NCBI RefSeq assembly: GCF_003073045.1
Contig: NC_037592.1
Span: forward strand, 13,634,384 to 13,698,383
DNA: 64,000 bases
Reading direction: 5' to 3'
DNA from: Pomacea canaliculata
Taxonomy: Eukaryota; Mollusca; Gastropoda; Architaenioglossa; Ampullariidae
Below the pieces are notes generated by a model that saw only the letters and a program-made list of their open reading frames with translations, had not been told where the DNA came from and did not search any database. The translations under genes were made by a program, and so were the position numbers. Each line of letters starts with the position of its first letter. Position 1 is the stretch's first letter. Positions 12,225 to 25,500 of this stretch are shown piece by piece.

Positions 12225-12508
12225 ATATGACTCAAAAGTCAAATACAAATGTAACTTTAAGTATTTTGTAGTTTTGTATGTTTTATCTACTTATTTAAGC
12301 CAGTTTTTGATAAATTTGTCAGAATTCTGTTGTTAACTCTAAACATTTCTTACTAAAAAGAAAGAGTGTTAAATTAATTGAATGATTGATTAGGTGGTCA
12401 TATCAAATATGTCTCAAATACAAATGCTATTTTAAACATTTTGTATTTTTTTTTTTTGTATAAATCTTTCTTGTCTACTTATTCAAGCTAGTTTGGGAAA
12501 ATCTAGTC
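12225..12508 (+). repeat. Diverged direct duplication, unit about 180 bp
   Basis: The segments 12,225-12,320 and 12,407-12,508 share the same order of blocks: ATATGACTC/ATATGTCTC, AAATACAAATG, ATTTTGTA, a T-rich stretch, TCTACTTATT, CAAGC/TAAGC, AGTTT and ending AATTTGTC/AATCTAGTC. The start-to-start offset is 182 bases. A 17-base motif, TGATTAGGTGGTCATAT, at 12,387-12,403 also occurs exactly at 11,787-11,803. The copies are diverged, so the event is old. Confidence 0.55.
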
Positions 12509-13588
12509 TTACATGTTTCTTAACCTTTAAATCTTTTATTCTTTAAAAAACGAATGCTCTGTTCAATTCCAATTCAGTCCAGGAATTCAGTTGTGAAGGG
12601 TAGTTTTTACTGGCGGAATAAAATTCAAATGAAAGCTGTCTCTTTGTGTGAAAACCTAAAGATAATAATACTAGTGTTTGTTGTAATTTTTAGCATAAAC
12701 TTATTTAAATTAATTATTAAATTGAGATTAGCATTTGACAACGGGCAATTTTGACAACAAAGTCAATATTCCCTAAGCCCAGTTGTCTGTAAAAAGTCAC
12801 TTGCTCTAGTTGACTTTTAAATTTTTGGTGGAAGTAGCAGTGTATATAGGTAGTTTTTAGTTACACCCATAGGTGTACTTCAAAAAAACCCAATCAAATT
12901 CTCCGAGTATTTCTTATTTCACCCCTTTTTTTGTTCTTTTTGAAACAAGATTTGACTTTGACTACTGGCGTTCTAAATTCTAAAGATAGTATTTGCTAAA
13001 AAAAAAACAAAAACAATTTGGATCATGTACAGAGAATTGTTAATTAAAATTACTTTTTTATTTAAAAATTACTTCAAGCTATCTACTGTATTCCCATAAA
13101 ATATTGAGCATCAGACTTAGGAAAAATTTCTTTGGATACAGCAAAGGCATTATCATCTTTATCTTCATCAGTTTTCTCAAGTTTTAGTCCTGTTTATGCA
13201 TTGTGTAACTGACCATGCTACCATCAACACTTACTAGCTTTCATGGTTCTATATCTTATCAGAAAAGTCATATTTAAAAGAGATGTTGATCACAGCAATA
13301 TTATTGCCAATAGCTTAAGTAAGTTATTTTAATACTATTAACAATCTTCAGATAATTTCAGACTGAAAAACTTTCCATGGCCTCATTAAGTGGCATTTAA
13401 AATAATTTTAGATGTGTTGATATGAAGCTTTCTATTTAGCAGAAATAGCAGTGCTCCATTGTATTTAATCTGTAAAAGGTTTGCTTGTCTTCCAGAAATT
13501 AACTTTCCGAGACATTGCTATCATATGTACCTAGTTTTTACATAGATGCAAAATCTTTGAGATGTGTAGTTTTGCTTATGTATCACAG

Positions 13589-16555
13589 ATGCCTGGACGT
13601 CTGAAAGTTCGTCTTCTAGGTGCAAGAGATTTGCCAGTCATGGATCGAGCTAGTGATCTGACAGATGCCTTTGTAGAGGTATGAGAAAGATGTGGAACCT
13701 CAAAGATATTGTTCTTCATAGAACATTAGACTGTTTCTATCAGTGATGAAACTACACAGTGCATATTCTGAGGCATACAGTAGAATACAGTTGTGCTATA
13801 AAAGTACATTGGTAATGCTCATAAGTGTGATATTAAAGCTTATTTATTAGAAACAGATGGCAATGTTCTTTGTTTTGGAATTTCACCTTATTCCATGTTT
13901 TACTCATTTCTTCAATTTTCAATTCTGCTCAAAAAAGAGAGGGGTTGGGGAATTCATTACACAGTCATCCATTCAATGAGGGGAAAAACATGTTAGGTTA
14001 AACAAATATGAATATTAGGCCATCAATAATTAAAGTTATTTAGATTATTAAAGTTAATCACAATCATCAAACCGAGACAATAAAATGTTACCAGAAAGAA
14101 AAAGAATTTGCTTACAGTTTACGCTTCAGTTGTATTTTCTTACATCTCTGCAGTAGTGAATATTCATATTTACTGTATTTAGTTTGACTGTTGTTATAAT
14201 TTTTTTCCTCCTGATCTCCTTTCTCTCTGCTTTCATATTTTATACCACACCTAAGGGTTTCTTTATTTTCTGGAATTTTTAGGTAAGATTTGATGGCGAG
14301 ATGTTTAAAACAGAAGTGTGCAAGAAATCATTGAACCCTCAATGGAATTCTGACTGGTTTAAATTTGAGGTACCATTTTACTTTTTATGCTTGTTCACCC
14401 AAAGATGAGTTAGATTATTTGTTGGAATGTTGTGCCATAAAAGCATGGTACCTAAAGTTATAGTATATGTAACATGAGGTGTGTTTTGTATGACATTTTG
14501 AAAACTTCACTTGCTGAAGCAAATATAATATGTGTAATCCTAGTGCCTATCATTCAAGAATGACATAACTGATTTGTAAAATCTAAAGTGGTTTCAGTAT
14601 CACTGGCCTTGTATGGGCATTTCTTCAGCAGAAAACTATGTTAAATTTGTTATGGCTGCTTGCTGTACTTGTGAAGTGCTAATGGTAAGCCATTCTGCTC
14701 ATAATGGATCTGTGAAAACTGTGAATACTGGGTTCTCAGACATAAAACCTTCATCATCTAAATAGAGAGTTAAATATTAAGGTATTGTTTTAAGATCATT
14801 GCTAAAAATGGTGTTTTCTTTTTCTTTTTTAATGAATGCAGAACAGCATGGTACCTTTTCCGAGTGTCCATTAAAGTTGACATGATGTAAACTCGCTGCC
14901 TGATGAGGCAATAATAATTAGAACCCTCATTGTCCTTGTTAGTGATAATACCAGTGCAACTGTCTTTTTTATATTTTTCTTCATAGATTTTTGTCAGAGG
15001 TTTTCTAACTCTTGACCATTGATTACTTCTTGATATAGGTGGATGATGAGGTCCTACAAGATGAACCACTGGACATAAGGTAATTTTTGCTGAGTTCCTA
15101 TTTTAGCTCTTATAATGTTTTCTGTAGTACAAATAATTAATATGCTTTTTTCTTCTATTTTAATTGAACTATTCACATTCTTTTTGAAGAGGCAAAAAAT
15201 TAAAGAGAGAGAGGAAAAAAGTGAAGACTATGTCCGAGGCATTGTTTAGTCTTGCTAGTATCTGTCCATCAATTTTATTCACTTATTTGGGTTAAAAATA
15301 AGTTTTTTGAAATGATGCATCTGTTTGTACACTGTAACCTTGTTTTACAGTTAGCACACATCATTATATAACAGAAACATGTATGCAGGTGCTTATAATG
15401 AGTGCTTGCTTTTTTAGAATTCTCCAGTTTTCTTGTTTTCATTAATTTTTGTCCTAATCCTTTTCATGCCAGAGTGCTGGATTACGACACCTACAGCGCC
15501 CACGATGCCATTGGGAAAGTTTACATTGACCTCAATCCTTTGCTTACACGAGATCTTCCTTGCACAATCAATGGCTGGTTCCCAATATATGACACGATGC
15601 ATGGTAATATGATATTTATATTTTTCTGCCATTTTTTTGAAAAGAAGTTTTTAGCTCAAAGTTGTTTTGTAAGGTGGAAGAGCATAAAAAGTTTTGTGAT
15701 ATTTTAGATCAAGTAATATTTTTGTTTATTTATGGGGAGTCAAAAGAGAATTTTTAAACAAGTGACCTCGTGCATGTATGAGATTCCCTTACCCCACAAC
15801 AAAAAAAAAAAAAATGGAAAATCAAGTGTATTTGTCTTTTTACATGTGCATGAATTTTATTTTATTTTTTTCATTAATCTGTTAAGGTTGGTAAGGCTAT
15901 CACCATACAGCATCAGTTTGTAGCTTAGAATACCTCAGAATTAGAATGATATGTTTTTTAGTGTGAGTTGATACTACTGAAAAAAGCAGATTTAGTTTTC
16001 ACCCAGAATACAGAATACTCATATTCTTGTCAATATAGAGAACTCAGACTAATAAATGTGTGCTTCTTTAAGCACTTTGTATAGTTTTAAAAAACACTTT
16101 CAAGAAGTTTTCGAGATATTGTCTACTTTAGTGTTAACATTTATATTTTTATTTTGGAGTCTGATGCCAAAACTTTTTCCTGTCGACGATGATGTGACAA
16201 GGATGTGAACCTAAATTGCTGAAGATCCATTTCTGTGTGTTGACTGTTGAGGCTAATATTCATCCATAATTATATGCAGTGCATGTTTGCAATGTAGCTT
16301 ATCCCATTATTTCCATAGGGTAAAAAAAAACTTTTTCAATTTTTTTCCCAGAAATTGGCTTTCATAAACCGTTACCTTTACTTTGTCTTCCCTTCTTTTT
16401 CCCCTCCACCATGGACCACGACCACTCAGCCAAGTTTGTTGTATTTTCCAATAACTCAGGCATCAGAGGGGAGCTGAATGTACAGGTGAAGGTAGAACTG
16501 TTCAGTGATCTTAACAAGTTCCGTCAGTCATCTTGTGGTATCCAGTTCTTCTGCA
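13589..16555 (+). other. C2CD5: C2CD5 exons 1-5: N-terminal C2 domain with complete Ca2+ site
   Basis: Residues 1 to about 148 form a C2 domain. The calcium-coordinating acidic residues of the family are all visible: D19 and D26 in the first loop (VMDRASDLTD) and D76, D78 and D84 in the third loop (VLDYDTYSAHD). They fall at the same numbers I recall for the human protein, so Ca2+-dependent phospholipid binding is probably kept. The domain is split over five exons, the third only 41 bases long. It is followed by GIRGELNVQVKVELFSDLN, conserved in vertebrates. Confidence 0.9.
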
Positions 16556-19500
16556 GTAAGTGAATTTTGGAAGGGGGTGATTCAGTTTTTTTTTATATTT
16601 TATTTTTAAAGACAAATATTTACCATGTTGACTCAAAGTTAGTGCTATTTCTTGAATGCCAAAAACATGCTGCAATCTGTTATGGTTAAATAGATTACTT
16701 TGATCCATGGTATTAAAGGCCACTGTTAAATCCAAAAGGGTTTTTCTGACAGTTTTTCTTGATCAAAGGCCACTAGTAGATCGACAAATTTCATTCAGTC
16801 GTAATAATGGTTTCTAATATATATACCTGTTTTGCCTGTAACATGTAGTATGTATCAAACTTCTTTGTGGAATTGCATTATTGTGTTCAGAACTTTCTTT
16901 GTAAAACTCTTTTTTTAGCTGCAGCAGTACCATCTGGCTATGCTCTACAAGGCGTCCAAGGGTTTGTGGAAGAACTTGTGGTCAACGATGATCCAGAGTA
17001 TCAATGGATTGACAAAATACGAACACCCCGTGCATCAAATGAAGCAAGACAGAGACTCTTCTCAAAACTTTCAGGTATGACATTTTCTTTTACATGAAAA
17101 CTGCTTAACCGCAGACATTAAAGACTTAGAAATAGAATAGTGAAATGACGCCTATAAAATATCTCCTCATCTTTTGTTGTACAACAAAGAGACAAGAACT
17201 AATCTACCAATTAACATCTCTTCTCACTCTCAGCATCAAACAAGATTATTTCAAAGACCTCAGCATGGATTCATTATGTGCCTGTGTGTGGGGGTGTGTG
17301 CATTCATATACGAGTGTGTGGTGTTCATATGTGTGTGGCAGTGTTGGTGTACCTATACTGAGTTTACTTTTTTGTCCATGTAGGCGGCTTGCAGCGTAAG
17401 GTTGGAGTCAAAGGTCATGGAAATGGGAGGCAATGCTGTTCTTGGGTGAGTCTGACAATATCCTCATAACTTGAAACATTTACATTAAGTTTGAAGACAA
17501 TAAGAGCCTTGTGTGCGAAGGATAAAACAGAGAGTTGGCTATTGCTTTATAAGGAAGTGCTCTTATAAGATTGTTTTAGTTCGAAATGCATTTTGAAATT
17601 GAAGTCTTAAAGAGAATAACATGTTTTTGTTATTACTGAATCACAGCACTCTTCCTTTCTTAAACCAATTTAGCACAACCATTTTATTAAAATTTAATAA
17701 GACTTTCTTATTCTTATTTAATAAGAATTGTTTATTAGGAATGACTTGCTATGTTATCAAGCCAGATGGCAATATGAATGCAACAAGTACTTCATTGGTA
17801 CAATTTGGCTCAAAACACATAGCAGTTGGGCCCTTCAAAATTTGAAATATATAGAATGAGCACATCTGAAAACATATGGATTTAAATGCATTTAATAACT
17901 ATATATATATTGTGTGTATGTGGTGTGAGATAAGAGTGGTGAGTGATTATGGTGGACTTCTTGGTGGACAAAGTAAGTTAGGTAGACTCTTAGACTGGGT
18001 ACCAGAAGATGAGCACAGTAAACACCAAGCTATGATGCCTTTCCACTTACCCTTTTGATTATTATATATAATAATTTTATAGTTGAGAGGAGTAAAATTG
18101 ATATTCTACACCAAACCAGCTAAGGCTATGTCATGGTAAACCAACTTCTGGAAACAAGTGCCACATGCCCAGAAATGGAATCATAGCTGAGAGAAGATTT
18201 CAGTCCATGACAGCCATTTCCTTAGTATATTTGATAAACACATAACTGTTGCATCACTGGACCTACCTAATTATTATCTCTTACGAAGAAATTGAAAGAA
18301 ATAGGCATAAGCAGAAGAATAATATCATTTTAAGCTATTCTATTTAATGCAGAAAAACCAAAAGAGGCAAAACATATCACAGGACTAATTTACATTTTAT
18401 CTTTTCTTTTTATTTACACAGGTATACTCAAAACTTTGACTTGGAAGGGGAGTCTGGCATTGTTGTGCGGGCCATTGGAACAGCTGTTACCCTTGCCAAA
18501 CTCCACAGCGCTCAGCACTCACCTATAGGTGTTTCTCCACTGAAAGAGTAAGAATTAGTAAGTTTTTTTTTCTGTTACCTTACAAAAGGAATTGGTTTTC
18601 TTTAATGAATTTTTTAAAGAGAAAAGACAAAAAAATTATATCTTTATGTGAATTGAAAGGATATTATTGAAAGGTATGATGAACATTGCTTATAGTCACT
18701 TTCACCTATGAATCAACTGGGAAGTAAACTGCTTTTATCTCAAGAATATTTTACTTTAGGTATTTGACATGGTTGTTGTAAGAACATTTCAGAGAATAGC
18801 AAATTAATTTCAGCAGATAATGTTCATCTCTACTCAAGCTTCATTTGTATTTTTTTTTTTTACATTAAACAAGTCAGAACAATGTTATCTGTTCTTTTTT
18901 CAAATGCTTGATACTCTCTGAGAAGTCTACTATGCATTGTCTATAGTTTTTTGTCTCGGCAAAAGGACACATTATTTAGTCAAGTCTTTTATGAGAAAGA
19001 ACTTCTTTTCTGCCTTCAGTGACCAGCCTGAACTTATGATTAGAAGCTAAGCATTACATATTTACTGAGGTAACATATCACAGCAAATGAACTGATTCCT
19101 AAATGTTGAGTAAAGCAGAGGCTTAGTCAGCAGAGTCCTCATATTTGATGACGTAAAATGTGAAGAGGGGACAAACCATTTATTCTAAAATATGTGGATT
19201 AAGAGAAAGTTTCCCCTTTAGAATTATTCATAGATGTAGATATATTATCAGTTCTCTAATACTGAATCTGCTGATTTTGTTTCTTAATTTATATATGCAA
19301 TGAAATGTTTTGCTTACACATAATAGTTATAGGATATCTATTATATATATACTTTAAATATCTCAAATAACTTGACGTTTTTTTTAACTGTTTGAATTGC
19401 AGACATAGCATGGAAATATGTTTTAATATGCCATTGCTTCTACTCATTCAACTCTTTTTATTTCTCCCCACTGCATTTTTTCTTGTCTCTGTTTTCACCC

Positions 19501-22500
19501 TCTGCTACTTGTCTCCATGATCCTTGCCATTGTGTATGAGAGTTTTACTCAGAATCGATCAGTTATAATGCACTTGCAGATCCTCTGCTTGCTTCTTGTT
19601 AAAATATGTCCAAGGCTTTTCCTTACACAGGATTTTTTTCCAGTTTATCATTTCTCTGGCTGTATTTATTTAAAATAATTAGCTGATTGCAAGATTTAAG
19701 TCATTAACACATTTTTCTAAAAGATCTAGTTGGGAGCAATTTTTTTTTGTAAGGACTGGGTAAACCCAAATGTTGAGATTGTACATACATATATGTTTGC
19801 TTTGTGAAGTCCTCAGCCATAGGGAGAGCTGGGATCATAATTATGTTAATGAGTCTTGTGTGTGTACCACATGATGTTGTGATTTTGAACTCTTTCTGTG
19901 CATGGTGATGTTTGAAGGCATGTAGAATGGAACTTAGGGAAAGTATGAAGGGGATGAGGGGGGAGTCACCAAGATTTGGGGAAATCATATCCTGTGCTGA
20001 GTTTTATCTGGCCATTAAAAACAGAACTTGTGCACCCCATCAGGCCTTTAATTTTGCTAATTGTATTATTTTCTTTGATACTGTCAGCAAATCAGATATA
20101 TTCAAACACTCCATTTTTGTCATGAGATAATCATTATTAACTTACAGAAGATAATGCCCTATAATTTGTGTGTCTGCTGGACCCATGTGTCAACTTATGC
20201 CAGTTTAACAACCTTTTCTTTAAATTAAGCCTTATGTGCTAATATTGAACCTGTGTCCTCCATTCATGATGTGGCTTGAAATTACTCTCTTATAACTCTC
20301 ATAATATCTTGGAATAATATCTGCATAATATCTTGGGATGGGAAACGGTCTATTTGTTTTCTGATGTTTTTATGTCTGTAAAAAGTGATAGGACTTTTCT
20401 GTTTGTGTATAAAAGCAAAGCACATTGTAAACAAGAGTACCATATAGTCTATATTGACCTATATTTTATTCATTATTTGTTATTTTTTACTTTTGTAGAT
20501 ATTGACAGTTTTTATATGAAATATTACAGGTTTTATTTAAAGATATCTACTTAGCTTAATATCAGAAAGACCTAAGAACTAGTCTTATGAAACTATTTTG
20601 ATGGTCTTTCTTTCCAGTAGCTATATATATATACCTTTTTTTAAAAAAAAACCAAACATTATTTCATGGTCACTTATTTAATTTATATTTTATACCAAAA
20701 ACCAGAAGTTAGGTCCTCAGTGGCACATCAGAGATACTTGCAGCACTTACTGTGCTGGTGCTTAAATGTAGAAAAAAGTCCATGTCATTTGCTTTCATCT
20801 ACTTTTAACTCTTATGTATTCTTTGGTATTTCTATTCTGCTTTATCTTTGACCTGTCTTAGAATGTCTGTAATTACAATAAATGGCCAAGTAAGCTAAAC
20901 TTGAAAGCATGTTAAAATACACACACACACATGCATGAACATTATCTGATACTAAAGAAGGTGCTGGAGAAATGTGACTCAACACAAATGAAGTAAATTC
21001 AGTATAAATAAATTATCGCAAGGAACTGAAAGTTGTTTTTAAACTAAAGAGTGAGTGATAGTTCCATTTTTGATCTCCACTATGGTTGTTCTGAGGAAAG
21101 AAAAAGACAAGGAAAGAAGAATAAGGAAGATGGAGTGAAATAAAATGCTAAGAACAAATTTATATCAAGAATAAAAACAGGAGCTCTATAAATAATACAT
21201 TATTGGAAAAGGCATAATAGAAGATAATGTCATTTGAATGTTGCCTATGTAGGGAAACACTCAAAGACAAAGCTATTTAAGCTGTAGCACATGGGAACTT
21301 ACCTTGATGCTCTTATTAATCATATGATGGATTTTACTGTGGCACCAGCATGGATCCTCGTCTGACTGAATTTTCATCAGTTTGTAAAGTTAATAGTTTA
21401 TCCATCAATATATGCATGTTCTGAATACCATTCAAGTACATTCTAAAAATAGTATGATCCTACCTCCACCAGCCCCAACCTACCAATACTTTTTTATAGT
21501 TCTCTTGCTGATTAAAAAGACAATTATTATTGAAGGATTAAATTGAATAACACTACAGAACAACATTAAAGAACTATTTCTTTCTTTCAATGGCTGATTT
21601 TGTGCTCATATTATTTTTGATTTTCAGAATTCTTATGCCATGGGGATATTGCTAGCTAACATCTTTAATTGCTGTTCATTTGAAATAGCTTTAGTGCCTG
21701 TTTTGGTAATCAGTCATGACATTTTGTTTATTATCTTGTGTATTATTCAAAGAACAGAAGAAAAGAAATTTCCCTCTCATAATCAAATGATTAAAACATT
21801 TTTGATGAGTCTTTCAGGTTTGACTTCTTGAAAACATTAGAATAGATAATTTCATTCACAGAAGACAGGTGTGGTTCAACAGATGATGATTGACATTTAA
21901 AAAAAAAAGCCCTAATAAAAGAAAGAATTTCATTCTGTTGATCACCAGGCATGCCATTTGTCAGTCATCTGCACAATTATCAGGTTCCCTTTCATGATAC
22001 AGTATATATTTTTTTTAATTAGCCAGTGTTCATTTATCTACATTGTTTGATTACTTTGAATTTGCCAGTGCTTTTAATGTTGATGGATTTCTTTCTCCCT
22101 TCTTTTTTGGTACTGAGGCTGGGTGACAGCTTGGCAAGTCGCACCAGTCAGGCTGTTGTGACATGATACTCAATGGTACTGTGAGAATGACCAGCAGCTG
22201 AAACTTTATGTGTGCCTAGAGCATTCTGATGAATGTCAAGTAGACCAGCCTTACATTTCCTGCTGCATGCTGTGCTGAATTTTAGTGGCTTTTGCAAAAA
22301 TAAAACAGATATTGCCTTCCTATGCACTTTTACCATATATGGCTATTGTCCATCTGTTTCAAATTTTAAAACTTTTTTTTTTTTTTTACCTTTATCTTTA
22401 TCCCAATTTGCACCTGCTGGTGTCACTATGAGGGCATACTTTATGTAGTATAATGAGTGCTATCCTGCTGTCTCCACATTAATATCTTAATATTAGAACT

Positions 22501-25500
22501 TAATTATTTGTCCTTTACTTTTTTATATGAGGAACCTAACATTTTCAGTGTACTTGTGTTCATTTCTTTTTAGTCTTAATTTCTGATATGTTTTCTAATT
22601 TTGTCACCCTGCCTGTTGCTCACCTGCTTGGCACCATTTGTTTTTCTTTTTATTTTGTTGTAACAGTGCAAACCATTTTGCACAATTCTGTGCATACTGT
22701 TTTCTTTTTAGTTATATCTAGTACATGTGTAGACAGAAGTAAGATGTTGATAGGACTCCTGACAGATCCTCTGCTGAATTTTTCTAGGAAGAGCATTGGA
22801 TTTTATTTTAACAATGATTGTGAATAACTACTGTAAGTTTTCTGGAAGACTTTGGTTACCTTTTTTTTAATGAAATTCATAAAATATTTGCTTTCAGTCA
22901 TTATTATGATTAGACATAATATAAACGTTACTATTGACAAACATATTGTGACTAACATTTATTGTGAGGAAAGTCCTCTATAGTAAATCTTTTGCCACTG
23001 CTCTCCTACCCTTTCTGCCATCATCCCCATTAACTAGGCATCTGGGAAAGGTTATGATATAGAATATATGTTTGCTGTATTTAATTTAGCTGCTTCAAGT
23101 AACCTTGTGTAAAGTAGTTTTAAAATTGCCTATTCAAGTATAAAGAATCATGCTTTTCTATTTGGCTACATCCAGCTTATGCAGGATTATTAAAACATTA
23201 GCATGTTGTGCTGTTATCCCATAGGTGGAATTCATGAAGCAATGCACTATTTTTTTGTAAATGTATCAAGATGCAGCATCCAAATGGTGATCATCACCCT
23301 GTTTTGTGATTGATGACCATACCTCTGTATGTTGTGAAATACAGCCATGTAGATGTGTATGGTATCAATAAAACTCAAACTACATTTTTCGAAAGAGAGC
23401 ATGCAGAATAGCAAGTAAATCCGGCCTTTGTATGTTCATGCCCATTCTGTATAATCAAGAACATTAACAAACATTCAAACAATATATTGGAAAGCTTTGG
23501 ACATAATACTGACATACACTTTGAATCTCATTTTAGTATAAATAGTCTGTCTAACATTAAACTAAAGATAAAAATTTATTTTTTCTGCCTTCCCAGTTTC
23601 CCCACTTTGACCTAAAGAATAATAGCAGATATAATGAGACATACTGAGAACTGAGCATTTTCACTAGGACTTGGAAAATAATTTAAACACTCAATCTCCC
23701 ACAAATTTTCCCCATTTCTTAATGTAAGTTTCATGGAATCTTTAGATTATTTTGGAATCCTTGACTGTCCTTGTTTCACTTCTGTGCAAAACATTTTGTA
23801 ATAGGTTCACTTGGTTGGTGTGTATTCAAATGTGTAATCTTTTGAAGACATTTTAGAGTCTTAAGACAAGATTTTGGATGAGTGTTTTGTGTGCTCCTTT
23901 TTGTTACATTTTTATTATCAAACGTTTCTAATTGCTTTAATTCATTGCTAATTTTGATTGTTTGGTTTTTAGTTAAATTTAAAACACTGACTTAAAGATT
24001 GATTACTAAGTGCATGCTGAGGTTAAATTTGGAGTTTATCTTAAGTGATAAGGCAGTTAAAGTAAGAGCAGTGTAGTGTATTTACCTTCGCAGTGAAAGA
24101 TTTGATAATGCAAAGCCTAGCTGTTACAATGACCTGCCAGAAAACCAAAAGAGTTCTTTAAAGGCTTCTTTCTAAGGCTTTAAATGAAAATCTCATGTGC
24201 TCAGTATAAATCTTTATATATATAATTTAATTTTATAATGATATTTTGTAGTGTACACATTTAGATGCTACAAAACAATGCCAGTTCTAAATAAAGTGTA
24301 CAATCTAGACTCTATATTTTAAAAAATATATATAAAATCATGTTTTTTTTCTTGTCCTTAATTTTCTGTTCTTATCAGAGCAAAGAAAGCAATATTTTAA
24401 TTTTTCCTTAGTTACTTATTTAATCTTATCATAAATGTGGATTAGCAAGGAATGAAATATAGTTCGGACATACACATTCTTTTCTGTTGGCTGGTGGATT
24501 AGAGTCTTTTCCATTTTTGGATATGAATGTGATTCTTAATAAAATGCATTAAATATCTTTGATTATGAAGTTTCTCAGGTTATGTACCTGATTATATCCT
24601 GACAATAACTAAATACTTTGCAGAGTCTCTCAGCCTGATACTGATATCTGTTGTTGTTTTTGTTTTCCAGTGCTCAGACTGGTTATTCCTCCTCTAGCTA
24701 CTCTCACCATCATCAACACTACCAGCATCAGTACCATCATCACCATCGGCACCACCACCATCACCGACGACATCACCAGCACCACCATTGGTCATCCTCA
24801 GGTCAGGTCACGTCCCCACCCTTAAGTCCACCCAAGACTGGGAAAAGTCACAGCCAGTCGCCCCCTCCCTCTGCTCCTCCACTCAGCTGCAGCCTGGGCT
24901 TCACTTTTGATGGCATGGATATCAGTGATCCAGTGAACCACTGTGGTCAAGGCAGAGGGTTGCTGGAGGAAGGTCACATTAAAGGTCAGCTGGAAAGTCA
25001 AGGTCGTAGCTTAGGTCAAGAGGATGATCGTGGTTTCGACTTTCTTTCCAGCTCACCTTTACCTCAGGACACAAATCAGCCTGGCTCGCCTCCCCTTGCT
25101 ATCAACAGGCACTCCAATTCTCCAGCACGTGTGAGTGGGTCAGGTGGTGGAAACAACTATTCCAGCCGAAGACTGTCTGATTCAGATGTTGGGTCACCAC
25201 CTAGAGGTTTGAGATGTTGGCATTCCTTGTATTAAAGTAAATATAAGTGTGCCTTGTGCCATGTGAATAGTGTGATCTGCAATAATTAAACACTTTACTG
25301 CATTTAAACAAAACTGCTTTGAAAGAGTACTGCATACTTGTTGAGGGAGCTGGGCTAAATAGAATGAATGGAGCATCTAAATCTAATTTAGTTATTTGAA
25401 AACCATAGCAAATCAACAATATTATTGGAATGTTTTCCTGGTAAGACTCTTTTAATTTGAACAAGTAAATGCAGATGAGAAAAACTGAAAGTCTGTTATA

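Larger units (their letters stand above)
8641..13588. other. Intergenic upstream of C2CD5; possible 5' UTR/promoter not resolved
   Basis: No coding exon was recognised. The first coding exon of C2CD5 begins with its ATG directly after an acceptor AG, so at least one noncoding 5' exon must lie upstream. The CpG-richer stretch 9050-9560 contains a good donor-like GGTAAGTG at about 9364 and is a candidate promoter/first exon, but this is a guess. The region also holds a T-rich run (8761-8802), 19 consecutive C (8985-9003), a short tail repeat on the minus strand (11,542-11,578), a 17-bp tandem duplication (11,668-11,701) and a diverged direct duplication (12,225-12,508). Confidence 0.5.

Noticed and set aside
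22101..22150. Alternative C2CD5 exon in intron 8
   Set aside because: About 15 codons look protein-like after an AG, but a stop follows and the phase and family match are not supported.
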